A stretch of DNA of 32,642 bases from the NCBI GenBank assembly GCA_004570425.1, contig SPQJ01000041.1, positions 1-32,642 of the forward strand. The letters are read 5' to 3'. This document shows, in pieces, positions 19,017 through 27,937 of the stretch. The position numbers and the translations under genes were made by a program. The stretch is from Bacillus sp. AZ43 (GTDB lineage: Bacteria; Actinomycetota; Actinomycetes; Mycobacteriales; Geodermatophilaceae). The notes beneath the pieces are model-generated. The model made no database searches. It saw only the letters and a program-made list of their open reading frames with translations, and was not told where the DNA came from. Each line of letters starts with the position of its first letter. Position 1 is the stretch's first letter.

Positions 19017-20058
19017 CTGGCTGTACACCGCCATCTCCTGGGTGATGGCGCGGTGGCACTCGCTGTGGGACGCGGTCCTCGGTGACCCCCCGGCGGAGTC
19101 GGCGCTCGGCGGGCTGTCGTGGGTCCTGGCGATCGTCTTCCTCGTCGTCACGATCCGGCTGATCCTGTTCCCGCTGTTCGTGAAGCAGATCAAGTCGCAG
19201 CGAGCGATGCAGGAGCTCCAGCCCGAGCTGGTGAAGCTGCGCAAGCAGTACGGCAGCGACCGCCAGGGGATGGCGGTGGCGCAGCAGGCGCTGTTCAAGG
19301 AGCGCGGCGTCAACCCGCTGGCCGGCTGCCTCCCGATCCTGCCGCAGATCCCGGTCTTCCTGTCGCTCTTCCACGTGCTGCGCCGGCTGGCCCCGGACAA
19401 GCAGGGCCTCTACAGCTGGTCCGACGAGCTGACCGACCAGGCCGCGCGGGCTCAGCTGTTCGGCGCCCCCATCTCCTCGTCGTTCAACATGAGCGGCGCC
19501 AAGGAGACGGCGATCCTCGACATCGCCGGGGTCACCTACACGAACATCCGCATCGTCGCGTTCGTGCTGATCGTGGTCATGTGCCTCACGACCTACTTCA
19601 CGCAGAAGCAGATCATGAAGCGCTCCGGCCCGGTCGAGGGCCAGGCCGCGATGATGCAGAAGATCCTGCTCTACGTCATGCCCGCCGGTCTGTTCGTCTC
19701 GGGCTTCATCTTCCCGATCGGCGTCCTCCTCTACTGGATGACGAACAACCTGTGGACGCTGGGCCAGCAGTTCTTCGTCCTCCGCAAGATGCCGCCGCCC
19801 GGCTCGCCGGCCGCGAAGGCCAAGGAGGAGGCCGCCAAGCCGGCCATCGACCCGAAGACGCTCGCTCCCAAGCCCGGAGCGAAGCCCGTCCGCCCGAAGG
19901 GCGGCCGCCCGGCCACCCCGCCCGCGACCCCGTCGACCGGCGGCGTCACCGCCGCGAGCGCCGACGGCGCCCCGTCGGGCAACGGGCGACCGCCGGGCGC
20001 GAAGCCGGCGGGCAAGCCCGGTCCGCAGCAGAACCGGGGCAAGCGCAAGCGCCGCTGA
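19009..20058 (+). CDS. yidC: Membrane protein insertase YidC
   Basis: YidC/Oxa1/Alb3 insertase that places membrane proteins alone or with SecYEG. At 349 residues it lacks the large periplasmic domain of proteobacterial YidC, as in other actinobacteria. Five hydrophobic segments are visible. The conserved Arg of the hydrophilic groove lies in [20 protein letters not shown], and the core includes [20 protein letters not shown]. The C-terminal tail is long and Pro/Lys-rich, ending QNRGKRKRR, which may contact the ribosome. I chose TTG 19009 ([20 protein letters not shown]) because it has GAGGAG seven bases upstream and matches the family N-terminus. It overlaps yidD. Confidence 0.95.
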   Translation: MLDWLYTAISWVMARWHSLWDAVLGDPPAESALGGLSWVLAIVFLVVTIRLILFPLFVKQIKSQRAMQELQPELVKLRKQYGSDRQGMAVAQQALFKERGVNPLAGCLPILPQIPVFLSLFHVLRRLAPDKQGLYSWSDELTDQAARAQLFGAPISSSFNMSGAKETAILDIAGVTYTNIRIVAFVLIVVMCLTTYFTQKQIMKRSGPVEGQAAMMQKILLYVMPAGLFVSGFIFPIGVLLYWMTNNLWTLGQQFFVLRKMPPPGSPAAKAKEEAAKPAIDPKTLAPKPGAKPVRPKGGRPATPPATPSTGGVTAASADGAPSGNGRPPGAKPAGKPGPQQNRGKRKRR

Positions 20059-20135
20059 CCGGCCCCCGCGTCCGACCGACGCCCTCGACCACCGGGTACG
20101 CCCGGCCGCCCGCACCGACCTGGGAGGAACCCCCC

Positions 20136-20783
20136 GTGAGTGCTCCGCAGCAGCCCACCGACACCGCCGACGAGGCCGTCCCCGGCACCGTCCTGACGCC
20201 CGCCGCCGCGGGGGTCGGCGACCCCGACCTCGCCGCGGACGACGCGCTGAGCGCCGACGCCGTCGTCGAGCCGGTGGACGACGACACGGACGAGACGGAT
20301 GAGGCCGACGGGGCGGACGGGGACGACCTGCTGGTCCGCGAGGGCGACGTGGCGGGGGACTACCTCGAGCGGCTGCTCGACATCCTCGACAAGGACGGCG
20401 ACATCGACCTCGACGTGGAGGGCGACCGCGCCTCCGTCGCGATCGTCGGCGGGCGGCTCACCGACCTGATCGGGCCCGACGGGGCGACGCTGGAGGCGCT
20501 CCAGGAACTCACCCGCCTGGCCGTCGCCCAGTCCACGGGCGTGCGCAGCCGGCTCATGCTCGACATCGGCGAGTTCCGCGCCAAGCGCCGGGCCGACCTC
20601 ACCGCCCTGGCCGGCGAGACCGCGCGCCGCGTCGCCAGCAGCGGGCAGCCGGAGCGCCTGTCGCCCATGAACCCGTTCGAGCGCAAGGTCGTCCACGACG
20701 TCATCGCATCGGTGGCCGGCGTGCACAGCGAGTCCGAGGGCGAGGAGCCGAACCGCCGCGTCGTGGTCCTGCCCGACAGGTGA
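20136..20783 (+). CDS. jag: Jag/KhpB-like RNA-binding protein (KH and R3H domains)
   Basis: A 215-residue RNA-binding protein. The first ~70 residues are acidic and probably disordered, and the Jag-N domain of Firmicutes is missing. A KH-like domain follows (about 72-148) with its GPDG loop at 113-116. Next comes an R3H domain with Arg183 to His187 (RKVVH) in NPFERKVVHDVI. In other bacteria this family binds small RNAs and influences cell division and wall growth. GTG 20136 has GGGAGGA seven bases upstream. Its stop overlaps rsmG by four bases. Confidence 0.92.
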   Translation: MSAPQQPTDTADEAVPGTVLTPAAAGVGDPDLAADDALSADAVVEPVDDDTDETDEADGADGDDLLVREGDVAGDYLERLLDILDKDGDIDLDVEGDRASVAIVGGRLTDLIGPDGATLEALQELTRLAVAQSTGVRSRLMLDIGEFRAKRRADLTALAGETARRVASSGQPERLSPMNPFERKVVHDVIASVAGVHSESEGEEPNRRVVVLPDR

Positions 20784-21457
20784 CCGCCCACGACGAGGCG
20801 GCCGGCCCGGCCGTGCCGCCGGCGCCGGAGAGCGCGGCCCGGGTGTTCGGGGCGGCGCTGCCCGCCGCCGAGCAGTACGTCGCCCGGCTCGCGTCCGACG
20901 GTGTGGTCCGCGGGCTGATCGGGCCGCGTGAGGTGTCCCGGCTGTGGGAGCGCCACGTGCTCAACAGCGCCGCCGTGGCGGAGGCCGTCCCCGACGGCGC
21001 CCGGGTGGTCGACGTCGGCAGCGGCGCCGGGCTGCCCGGGATCCCGCTGGGCCTGGCGCGCCCGGACGTCGAGCTCACGCTGGTGGAGCCCATGTCGCGG
21101 CGGGTGGAGTTCCTCGACCAGACCGTCGCCGCACTGGACCGGCCCGGTGGCCGCCCGTGGCGGGTGGTGCGCGGGCGGGCCGAGGAGCGCTCGGTGGTGT
21201 CAGCGGTCGGGCCGGTCGACGTCGTCACCGCGCGGGCGGTCGCGCCGCTCCCCCGGCTCGTCGGCTGGTGCCGCGGGCTGATGCGCCCCGGCACGCAGCT
21301 CGTCGCCCTGGTGGGCGCCCGCGCCCTGGAGGAGCTCCCCGGGATGCTCCCGCAGCTGGCCGCCGCGGGCATGCGTGATGTTCATCCGCGGGCCGTCGGC
21401 GCGGAGCTCGGCGATGCTGCCACTACCGTGGTGGTCATGACGCGTGGAGCGCGGTGA
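20780..21457 (+). CDS. rsmG: 16S rRNA (guanine-527-N7)-methyltransferase
   Basis: RsmG (GidB) uses S-adenosylmethionine to methylate G527 of 16S rRNA; its loss gives low-level streptomycin resistance in other bacteria. The protein has 225 residues. The SAM motif VVDVGSGAGLPGIPLGLARP spans about 77-96. RLWERHVLNS upstream is the typical RsmG lead-in, and VTARAVAPLPRLV follows. The start is GTG overlapping the jag stop. Two parS sites and parA follow directly. Confidence 0.95.
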   Translation: MTAHDEAAGPAVPPAPESAARVFGAALPAAEQYVARLASDGVVRGLIGPREVSRLWERHVLNSAAVAEAVPDGARVVDVGSGAGLPGIPLGLARPDVELTLVEPMSRRVEFLDQTVAALDRPGGRPWRVVRGRAEERSVVSAVGPVDVVTARAVAPLPRLVGWCRGLMRPGTQLVALVGARALEELPGMLPQLAAAGMRDVHPRAVGAELGDAATTVVVMTRGAR

Positions 21458-21483
21458 CGTCGCTCCGGCACGGAGTGCACCAC

Positions 21484-21503
21484 CCTGTTCCACGTGGAAC
21501 AGG
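21484..21503. promoter_or_regulatory. parS: parS site 1 (rsmG-parA gap)
   Basis: cctgttccacgtggaacagg is a perfect 20-base palindrome containing the actinobacterial parS core GTTCCACGTGGAAC. It is the loading site for ParB beside its own operon. Confidence 0.95.
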
Positions 21504-21514
21504 TACAGCCACCC

Positions 21515-21538
21515 GATCCGTTCCACGTGAAACGGATC
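21515..21538. promoter_or_regulatory. parS: parS site 2 (rsmG-parA gap)
   Basis: The core GTTCCACGTGAAAC at 21520-21533 differs from perfect symmetry by one pair and is flanked by gatcc and ggatc, making a 24-base near-palindrome. It lies 11 bases from site 1 and 17 bases before the parA start, so bound ParB could also repress parAB. Confidence 0.92.
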
Positions 21539-21555
21539 GTCAGGAAGGACCCGAG

Positions 21556-22599
21556 ATGACCGACCCGGGCGAGCGGCTGCGGAGCAGTCTCGCTGCCGAC
21601 CAGTCGTCCGCACCGTCCTCGGCCGGCCTGGGCGACTTCGACAGCCCGATCGCGATGGAGGCCCTCCGGGCCACCCGCCTGCTGCACGCCGCCGACCAGG
21701 ACCCCTTCCCCGCGCCGAGCCGGATCCGGGTCATCACCGTCGCCAACCAGAAGGGTGGCGTCGGGAAGACCACCTCCACGGTGAACCTCGGGGTGGCTCT
21801 CGCGCTGTACGGGCTGCGGACGCTGGTCATCGACCTCGACCCCCAGGGCAACGCCAGCACGGCCCTCGGCGTGGAGCACACCGTCGGCACCCCGTCGGTC
21901 TACGACGCCCTGGTGGGCGACAACTCGCTGGCGGAGGTGGTCCACCCGACCACGGCGAGCCCGAAGCTGCTCTGCGTGCCGGCGACGATCGACCTGGCGG
22001 GCGCGGAGATCGAGCTGGTCTCCGTGGTGGCCCGCGAGCACCGGCTCCGCCGGGCGATCGAGGCCTACGTCGAGCAGCTGCCCGCCGACCAGCGGCCGCA
22101 CTACGTCCTGATCGACTGCCCGCCGTCCCTCGGCCTGCTCACGCTCAACGCGCTGGTGGCCGGGGACGAGGTCCTGATCCCGATCCAGTGCGAGTACTAC
22201 GCGCTCGAGGGGCTCGGGCAGCTGCTCAACAACATCGACCTGGTGCGGCAGCACCTGAACCCGGGCATCTCCGTCCGGACGATCCTGCTCACCATGTACG
22301 ACGGCCGGACCAAGCTCGCCGACCAGGTGGCCGACGAGGTCCGCAACCACTTCGGCGAGCTGGTGCTGCCCGCGGTCATCCCCCGCAACGTCCGCGTCTC
22401 GGAGGCACCGGGCTACGGCCAGTCGGTGCTCACCTACGACCCCGGGTCGCGCGGCTCGACGAGCTACGTCGAGGCGGCCCGCCAGCTCGCCGAGCGCGGG
22501 GTCGACCTCCCGCCGCTCGAGCGCCCCGGCCTGGCCGGGTTCAGTCAGCACACAGGAGAGCCAGTGAGCACGCCACGGGTGAGCGGAGAGCGGTCATGA
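21556..22599 (+). CDS. parA: Chromosome-partitioning ATPase ParA
   Basis: A Walker-type ATPase that moves ParB-parS complexes and so separates new origins. The protein has 347 residues. The deviant Walker A KGGVGKTT is at 66-73, followed by [15 protein letters not shown] and [16 protein letters not shown]. About 60 disordered residues precede the core, common in actinobacteria. ATG 21556 with AGGAAGGA upstream is preferred over a longer frame that would run through both parS sites. The last codons overlap parB (ATGA). Confidence 0.96.
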   Translation: MTDPGERLRSSLAADQSSAPSSAGLGDFDSPIAMEALRATRLLHAADQDPFPAPSRIRVITVANQKGGVGKTTSTVNLGVALALYGLRTLVIDLDPQGNASTALGVEHTVGTPSVYDALVGDNSLAEVVHPTTASPKLLCVPATIDLAGAEIELVSVVAREHRLRRAIEAYVEQLPADQRPHYVLIDCPPSLGLLTLNALVAGDEVLIPIQCEYYALEGLGQLLNNIDLVRQHLNPGISVRTILLTMYDGRTKLADQVADEVRNHFGELVLPAVIPRNVRVSEAPGYGQSVLTYDPGSRGSTSYVEAARQLAERGVDLPPLERPGLAGFSQHTGEPVSTPRVSGERS

Positions 22600-23663
22600 G
22601 CAAGCGCGGCGGGCTGGGCCGGGGCCTGGCGGCCCTCATCCCCACCAGCGCTCCCCCGGAGCACACGGCGGCGGCGGCCGCGGCGCCCGCCCCGGTCGTC
22701 GACGAGCCGTCGTCGTCGGCTCCCTCGGTCACGCTGGTGCCCGCTCCCCCGGCGTCCGAGGAGCGCGTCGCCGAGCAGGCGGCACCGCCGGCGCCCCGGC
22801 CGGTCGACGACGCCGTCGGGGCCGTGGGCGTGCCCGGCGCGCAGCTCCGCGAGGTGGCGGTCGGCGACGTCGTCCCCAACCCCAAGCAGCCGCGCCAGGT
22901 GTTCGACGACGAGGCGCTCGAGGAGCTCACGCACAGCGTGAAGGAGTTCGGCCTGCTCCAGCCGATCGTCGTCCGGGAGAACCCGCGGACCGACGGCACC
23001 GCGGTCACCTACGAGCTCATCATGGGCGAGCGGCGGCTGCGTGCCGCCCGCGCCGCCGGCCTGGAGACCGTGCCGGCGATCGTCCGGGACACCACGGACG
23101 ACGCGATGCTGCGCGACGCCCTCCTGGAGAACATCCACCGCGTCCAGCTCAACCCGCTGGAGGAGGCCGCGGCCTACCAGCAGCTGCTCGAGGAGTTCGG
23201 CGCGACCCACGAGGAGCTGGCCAGCCGCATCGGGCGCAGCCGCTCGCAGGTCACCAACACCATCCGGCTCATGAAGCTGCCGGTGAAGGTGCAGACCCGC
23301 GTCGCGGCCGGCGTCATCTCCGCCGGGCACGCCCGGGCACTGCTGGGCCTGGCCGACGCCGACGCGCAGGACGCCCTCGCCACCCGCATCGTCGCCGAGG
23401 GGATGTCGGTGCGGGCGACGGAGGAGGCGGTCGCCATGGCGGCTGCCGAGCAGCCGACCGCCAAGCGGCGGGCCCGGAAGATCACCGCCCCCGGCGTCGA
23501 GGAACTCGGCTCGCGGCTCTCCGACCGCTTCGAGACCAAGGTCAAGATCCAGATCGGCCGGTCCAAGGGGAAGATCGTCGTCGAGTTCGGCTCGGTCGAC
23601 GACCTGCAGCGGATCATCGGCGTGATGGCCCCGGAGATCACCGGACGCCGTCCGGAGGCCTGA
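22596..23663 (+). CDS. parB: Chromosome-partitioning protein ParB
   Basis: Binds parS, uses CTP to clamp and slide along DNA, and builds the partition complex near the origin. The protein has 355 residues. It starts [16 protein letters not shown], the conserved ParA-contact end. A ~60-residue Ala/Pro-rich linker follows. The CTP-binding motifs are [12 protein letters not shown] (from 144) and ENIHR (178-182; ENIQR in many relatives). The helix-turn-helix reads [20 protein letters not shown]-terminal dimer domain ends the protein. The ATG overlaps the parA stop by four bases. Confidence 0.96.
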   Translation: MSKRGGLGRGLAALIPTSAPPEHTAAAAAAPAPVVDEPSSSAPSVTLVPAPPASEERVAEQAAPPAPRPVDDAVGAVGVPGAQLREVAVGDVVPNPKQPRQVFDDEALEELTHSVKEFGLLQPIVVRENPRTDGTAVTYELIMGERRLRAARAAGLETVPAIVRDTTDDAMLRDALLENIHRVQLNPLEEAAAYQQLLEEFGATHEELASRIGRSRSQVTNTIRLMKLPVKVQTRVAAGVISAGHARALLGLADADAQDALATRIVAEGMSVRATEEAVAMAAAEQPTAKRRARKITAPGVEELGSRLSDRFETKVKIQIGRSKGKIVVEFGSVDDLQRIIGVMAPEITGRRPEA

Positions 23664-23706
23664 TCGGCGGCTGAACGAGAGATCGGCCTGATTACGTCAC
23701 AGATGT

Positions 23707-23727
23707 AAGGCCCCGCAGCGGGGCCTT
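23707..23727. terminator. Intrinsic terminator between convergent parB and ddl-like gene
   Basis: Arms aaggcccc and ggggcctt with a five-base loop form an 8-base-pair stem. It lies 44 bases after the parB stop and three bases from the opposing gene's stop. T-rich sequence (cttctt) follows on the plus strand, so it probably works best for parAB and partly in both directions. Confidence 0.8.
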
Positions 23728-23729
23728 CT

Positions 23730-24722
23730 TCAGCGGACGGTCGCCGCCCGGCGGGCCAGCAGCCGGGCGAGGACGTCGCCGAGCTCCAGGCCGGCCGCCT
23801 CGACCGACATCGGGAACATCGAGGTCTCGGTGAGACCCGGCGAGACGTTCACCTCGAGGAAGTGCACCTCGCCGTCCGGGGAGACGATCGCGTCGGTGCG
23901 GGAGAGGTCGGCCAGGCCGAGCACCTCGTGCACCTGGACGGCGAGCGCTGCGGCCCGGGCCGCGACGTCGTCGCTCACCCGGGCCGGCGCGTGGTACTCG
24001 GTGAGCCCCGGGGTGTAGCGGGCCGTGTAGTCGAAGACGCCCGACGCCGGGGCGATCTCGACCGCCGGCAGCGCCCGCGGCCCCTCCCCCAGGTCGACGA
24101 CGCCGATGGCGAGCTCGACGCCCTCCACGTAGCGCTCGACCATCACGGTGTCGCCGTAGGCGAAGCAGCTCACCATGGCGGCAGGCAGCTCCTCGACGTT
24201 GCTGACCTTCTGCACGCCGAGGGCCGAGCCGCCGGACGCGGGCTTCACGATCAGCGGCAGGCCGAGCCGGGCCACCATGAGGTCGAGCACCGCGCCGGCG
24301 CCGAGCTCGCGGAACGTGCTGTGCGGGAGCGCCACCCAGTCGGGGGTGCGCGCCCCGGCGGCCCGGACGACCGACTTGGCGGCGGGCTTGTCCCAGGCCA
24401 GCCGGCAGGCGGCCGCCGGGGAGCCCACGTAGGGGACGCCGGCCAGGTCGAGGACGGCGCGCAGGGCGCCGTCCTCGCCGGTGGCCCCGTGCAGCGCGAT
24501 GAACACCGCGTCCGCGGGTGCGGCGGCCAGACCGGGGAGCAGGTCGGCGTCGGCATCGCGGATCTCGGCGTCGACGCCGGCGCGGGCGAGCTCCTCCCAC
24601 ACCTGCGTGCCGGAGGAGAGGCTGACCTCCCGCTCGAAGTTCAGCCCGCCGCTGAGGACGACGGCGCGCAGGCCGGAGTGGCCGGCACCGGGTGCGGGGG
24701 AGGTGGCGGTCGATTCCGTCAT
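23730..24722 (-). CDS. D-alanine-D-alanine ligase family protein
   Basis: An ATP-grasp ligase of 330 residues. Family landmarks are LNFEREVSLSSG (Glu30), GEDGALRAVLDLAGVPYVGS (82-101), VKPASGGSALGVQKV, the omega-loop Tyr region FDYTARYTPGLTEYHAPA, and the metal-binding Asp277, Glu290 and Asn292 (SRTDAI, FLEVNVSPGLTETSMFP). All main catalytic elements are present, so it should make D-Ala-D-Ala or a related D-dipeptide for peptidoglycan. The opening VLSGGLNFERE differs from the usual 'FGG.S.EHE', so it may be a paralogue with other specificity; I therefore give no symbol. It overlaps the aminotransferase stop (ATGA), which means tight coupling. Confidence 0.88.
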   Translation of the reverse strand: MTESTATSPAPGAGHSGLRAVVLSGGLNFEREVSLSSGTQVWEELARAGVDAEIRDADADLLPGLAAAPADAVFIALHGATGEDGALRAVLDLAGVPYVGSPAAACRLAWDKPAAKSVVRAAGARTPDWVALPHSTFRELGAGAVLDLMVARLGLPLIVKPASGGSALGVQKVSNVEELPAAMVSCFAYGDTVMVERYVEGVELAIGVVDLGEGPRALPAVEIAPASGVFDYTARYTPGLTEYHAPARVSDDVAARAAALAVQVHEVLGLADLSRTDAIVSPDGEVHFLEVNVSPGLTETSMFPMSVEAAGLELGDVLARLLARRAATVR

Positions 24723-26146
24723 GCCCGTCCGTCCTCGTAGGTGTCGCTGTTGGCGGGTCCGACGATCGTCCCGGAATCCGTGGAACGCGTGCGCCCGATG
24801 GCGCGGAAGCTCCCCGTGTCGACGGCGTCGAAGGTGGAGTGCAGGTCCAGCTCCGCCTCGATCACCCGGGCGAGGCGGCGGACGCCCTCGCGGATCTCGT
24901 CGGGCTCGGGGTAGCAGTAGGACAACCGCATGAACTCGCGGCCGTTGCCGTCGGCGAAGAAGCCGATCCCGGGCACGTAGGCGACGTGCGCGTTGACCGC
25001 GCGGGGCTGCATGAGCTTGGCGTCCAGGCCGTGCGGCAGCTTCAGCCACACGTAGAAGCCGCCCTCGGGCTGTGTCCAGGCCGTGCCGGCCGGCATCAGG
25101 GCGGCGAGGGACTCCAGGGTGGCGTCCCGCCGCTCCCGGTAGAGCTCGGTGAACAGCTTGATCTGCTCCCGCCACGGCTGCGTGTCCAGGTAGCGGGCCA
25201 CGGCGTACTGGGTGAGCGAGGGCGGGCAGAGCACCTGCGCCTCGGTGGCCAGGACCAGCTTCTCCCGGACGGCGAGCGGCGCCAGGACCCAGCCGACCCG
25301 CAGGCCGGGCGAGAAGGTCTTGGAGAACGAGCCGAGGTAGATGACCCGCTGGTTGTTGCGGGCCCGCAGCGCGCGCATCGGCTCGTGCTCGAAGCCGAGC
25401 AGGCCGTAGGGGTTGTCCTCGATGACCAGCAGGTCGTACTTCTCGGCGAGCGCCATGACCGCCTCGCGGCGCTCCTCGGAGAGCGTCACGCCGGCCGGGT
25501 TGTGGAAGTTCGGCACCGTGTACAGGAACTTGACCCGGTCGCCGTTGGCCCGGCAGTCGACGAGCGCCTCCTCCAGCGCCTCGGGGATCAGCCCGTGGTC
25601 GTCCATGGCGACGTGCCGCACGCGGGCCTCGGCGGACTGGAACACCCCGAGGGCGCCGACGTAGGACGGCGCCTCGGCCAGGATGACGTCACCGGGATCG
25701 ACGAACACGCGGGTGACCAGGTCGAGCCCCTGCTGGGAGCCGACGGTGACGACGACCTCGCTCGGCGAGGCGTCGGTGATGCCCTCCAGGGCCATGACGT
25801 CGCAGATCCGCTCGCGCAGCCGCGGGTCGCCCTGCCCGGAGCCGTACTGGAGCGTCTGCGCGCCCATGCCGCTGACCAGGTCGCCGATCATCGAGCCGAC
25901 GGCGTCCAGGGGCAGCGCGGTGACCGCGGGCATGCCTCCGGCCAGGGAGACGACCTCGGGCCGGCTCACCACGGAGAAGAGCGCCCGGATCTCCGAGGTC
26001 TTCATGCCGTGCGTGCGTGCTGCGTACCGGTCCGCCAGCGGGTCCAGCCGCGGGTGCCGCGGCACGACGTGGGGATGCGCACCGTGCGTCAGGTGCGTCC
26101 CCGGCTGACCGGGACCGGCAGGGGAGCCGGGCGGAGTGGTGGGCAC
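24719..26146 (-). CDS. PLP-dependent class I aminotransferase
   Basis: A fold-type I aminotransferase of the 2-aminoadipate/MocR-like group (LysN-like), 475 residues from GTG 26146. The PLP lysine is Lys276 in GSFSKTFSPGLRVGW. Other landmarks are EVVVTVGSQQGLDL, the Asn/Pro of PNFHNPAGVT and the Asp of VIEDNPYGLL. It lacks a GntR DNA-binding domain, so it is an enzyme, not a regulator. Its amino acid is unknown. Its stop is coupled to the D-Ala ligase gene, suggesting that the two act in one pathway. The start is uncertain: there is no Shine-Dalgarno, but TACACT ends seven bases before GTG 26146, fitting a leaderless mRNA. GTG 26152 is the alternative. Confidence 0.88.
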   Translation of the reverse strand: MPTTPPGSPAGPGQPGTHLTHGAHPHVVPRHPRLDPLADRYAARTHGMKTSEIRALFSVVSRPEVVSLAGGMPAVTALPLDAVGSMIGDLVSGMGAQTLQYGSGQGDPRLRERICDVMALEGITDASPSEVVVTVGSQQGLDLVTRVFVDPGDVILAEAPSYVGALGVFQSAEARVRHVAMDDHGLIPEALEEALVDCRANGDRVKFLYTVPNFHNPAGVTLSEERREAVMALAEKYDLLVIEDNPYGLLGFEHEPMRALRARNNQRVIYLGSFSKTFSPGLRVGWVLAPLAVREKLVLATEAQVLCPPSLTQYAVARYLDTQPWREQIKLFTELYRERRDATLESLAALMPAGTAWTQPEGGFYVWLKLPHGLDAKLMQPRAVNAHVAYVPGIGFFADGNGREFMRLSYCYPEPDEIREGVRRLARVIEAELDLHSTFDAVDTGSFRAIGRTRSTDSGTIVGPANSDTYEDGRA

Positions 26147-26153
26147 CTTCACG

Positions 26154-26159
26154 AGTGTA
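26154..26159 (-). promoter_or_regulatory. Candidate -10 of a leaderless aminotransferase-ligase transcript
   Basis: The minus strand reads TACACT, followed by seven bases and then GTG. The first transcribed base would be at or next to the start codon. No good -35 is seen. Leaderless mRNAs are frequent in actinobacteria. Confidence 0.45.
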
Positions 26160-26165
26160 AGGAGG

Positions 26166-26214
26166 GGGGCGCCGGGAGCGACCGGGCCTCCCGCGGAAGT
26201 GGACTGGGCGCCCC
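26166..26214 (-). terminator. Inverted repeat after the CwlM-like gene
   Basis: Outer arms ggggcgcc (26166-26173) and ggcgcccc (26207-26214) enclose a small hairpin, gggag/ctccc (26174-26192). On the minus strand it begins at the stop codon of the amidase homologue and ends just before the next promoter. A transcript end is plausible, but the outer arms are far apart. Confidence 0.3.
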
Positions 26215-27407
26215 TAGCCCTGGATCCGGTCCTCCAGCACGAACGTGCCCGTGGGCGGGTCGTTCTCGGCGGGGAGGAAGAGCCGCTGGACGGCGGCGAG
26301 GACACCGGAGGCGATCGCGCTGCGCACCCGGGCGTCCAGGAGCAGCAGCCGGTCGACCGGGTGGGACAGGTACCCGCAGTCGAGGCGGACCGCCGGCATG
26401 CGGGTCATCCGCAGCAGGTCCCAGGTCTTCGGGTGCGAACCGAGGTCCAGCAGTCCGGTCCGGGCGACGGTCTCGCGGCGGGCCAGGTTGGCGAACTGCT
26501 CGCCGGCGGTGGACGACGCCCCCGAGCCGGTGCCGTAGTAGTAGCTGGCCACGCCGCGGGCGTGCTCGGAGGTGTGCGAGTCCAGGTGGAGGGAGACGAA
26601 CAGGTCGGCCCGGGCGTCGTTGGCGAACTGGGTCCGCTCGGCGGCCGACGGGTTCTGCTCCCGGCCGCGGGTGAGGTAGACCATCGCGCCCGCGGCCGCC
26701 AGCCGCCCCTCGATGCGCGAGGCGAGGTCGAACACGAGGTCAGCCTCGGTCGTCTCCCCCACGGCGTAGCCCGTGTCCTCTCCCCCGTGCCCGGGGTCGA
26801 CCACGATCCGCCGGCCGATCAGGTGCGGCCCGCTGGCGACGAAGGAGGCGCTCTGCCGCAGCAGCTGCGGCCGTCCCCCGGTCACCTTGCGGCCGAGCTG
26901 GCGCAGCGCGCGCATCGTGGCCGGCCCGCAGGTGCCGTCGGCGGTCAGGCCGTAGTCGCGCTGGAAGGTGCGCAGACCGTGCTCGGTCTCCGGCCCGAAG
27001 ATGCCGTCGACCGGCCCGGCGTCGTACCCCAGCTCGTGCAGCCGCTCCTGCAGGCTGATGACGTCGTCGCCGCGGACGGGACGCTCCGGGTCGTAGCGGA
27101 GCAGCCGGTCGCCGAGCGACCAGCGGGCCTCGTTGAGCGCCCGGTAGGTCTCCTCGCCGACCCGGCCGTCCACCGACAGCCCGCGGTTCTGCTGGAAGTG
27201 GCGCACGGCCAGCTCGGTGGCCTCGTCGAACACCGCGGCGTCCAGCGCGACGTCGGGGAGCGTGGCCATGGCCTGCGGGGGCCGGGGTTCGACGGTGCCG
27301 TCGAGGTCGCGGAGCAGCCCGAGGCTCCGCAGCGCCGTCTGCACGTCGGCCACCGCGGGACCACGGTCCCCGAGGCGCAGGATCTGCATGCGGCTGTCGC
27401 TTCCCAT
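26214..27407 (-). CDS. cwlM: CwlM-like N-acetylmuramoyl-L-alanine amidase homologue
   Basis: The 397-residue protein has two peptidoglycan-binding repeats (about 7-95 and 110-172) and an Amidase_3 domain (about 198-385). There is no signal peptide or membrane helix, so it is probably cytoplasmic, like mycobacterial CwlM, which activates MurA rather than cutting peptidoglycan. The zinc ligands look intact: His207 (DPGHGG), Glu221 (TEADL) and His274 (SLHLDS). The catalytic Glu of active amidases is Asp343 (VRLDCGYLSHP). The tail PTGTFVLEDRIQG matches the CwlM-type ending. ATG 27407 is used; an ATG six codons later (MQILRLGDRG) is also possible. It lies between trxA and the aminotransferase, as cwlM lies after trxBA in Mycobacterium. 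Confidence 0.88.
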   Translation of the reverse strand: MGSDSRMQILRLGDRGPAVADVQTALRSLGLLRDLDGTVEPRPPQAMATLPDVALDAAVFDEATELAVRHFQQNRGLSVDGRVGEETYRALNEARWSLGDRLLRYDPERPVRGDDVISLQERLHELGYDAGPVDGIFGPETEHGLRTFQRDYGLTADGTCGPATMRALRQLGRKVTGGRPQLLRQSASFVASGPHLIGRRIVVDPGHGGEDTGYAVGETTEADLVFDLASRIEGRLAAAGAMVYLTRGREQNPSAAERTQFANDARADLFVSLHLDSHTSEHARGVASYYYGTGSGASSTAGEQFANLARRETVARTGLLDLGSHPKTWDLLRMTRMPAVRLDCGYLSHPVDRLLLLDARVRSAIASGVLAAVQRLFLPAENDPPTGTFVLEDRIQG

Positions 27408-27465
27408 CGTCCTGCGATTGTCGCCCCCCGGCCTTCTCGCGGCCCGGTGGGGTCCACCCGTACGG

Positions 27466-27505
27466 GAACGGGCCCGCCCGACCAGGTGGTCGTGCGGGCC
27501 CGTTC
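27466..27505. terminator. Strong hairpin between trxA and the CwlM-like gene
   Basis: Perfect 12-base arms gaacgggcccgc and gcgggcccgttc enclose a second small stem, gacc/ggtc. It lies 35 bases after the trxA stop. A further hairpin (ggcccc/ggggcc, 27518-27535) lies between it and trxA. The pair should end trxA transcription firmly. Confidence 0.8.
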
Positions 27506-27540
27506 GTGACTCTCGGTGGCCCCTCAGGCGGGGCCGCGCC

Positions 27541-27867
27541 TCACAGGTAGTCGGCGAGGTCGTTCAGGATGGCGCCCTTGGGCTTGGCGCCGATGATGCT
27601 CTTGACCGGCTTGCCGCCCTGGAACACGGTCATGGTCGGGATCGACATGACCTGGTAGTCGCGGGCGATCTGCGGGTTCTCGTCGATGTTGAGCTTGGCG
27701 ATCGTCAGCTTGTCGCCGTGCTCGGCGGCGATCTCCTCGAGGACCGGGGCGACCATCTTGCAGGGGCCGCACCACTCCGCCCAGAAGTCCACGAGCACGG
27801 GCTTGTCGCTGCCCAGCACGTCGCTGGCGAAGCTGGTGTCGGTGACCGTCACGGTGTTGCCTGCCAT
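27541..27867 (-). CDS. trxA: Thioredoxin
   Basis: A 108-residue thioredoxin with the active site WCGPC (Cys33, Cys36) and the cis-proline loop SIPTMTVFQGGKPV. It reduces protein disulfides in the cytoplasm and is recharged by the adjacent thioredoxin reductase. The ATG has GGGAGAG upstream. It is 96 bases downstream of trxB, with a hairpin between, so part of its expression may come from its own promoter. Confidence 0.97.
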   Translation of the reverse strand: MAGNTVTVTDTSFASDVLGSDKPVLVDFWAEWCGPCKMVAPVLEEIAAEHGDKLTIAKLNIDENPQIARDYQVMSIPTMTVFQGGKPVKSIIGAKPKGAILNDLADYL

Positions 27868-27937
27868 CGGTCGTCTCTCCCTCTGCTCGACTGCTCGAAG
27901 TACCTACCGTCGTAACCGGTGGGTCGGTGGATATATG

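Noticed and set aside
19367-19380. ttccacgtgctgc in yidC as another parS
   Set aside because: Only one half matches the parS core; the other half (gtgctgc) breaks the palindrome.
22564-22599. GTG with a good Shine-Dalgarno (caggagag) near the end of parA as an alternative parB start
   Set aside because: It is in the parA frame and would encode only 11 residues. The parB frame starts at ATG 22596 with the conserved [11 protein letters not shown] end.
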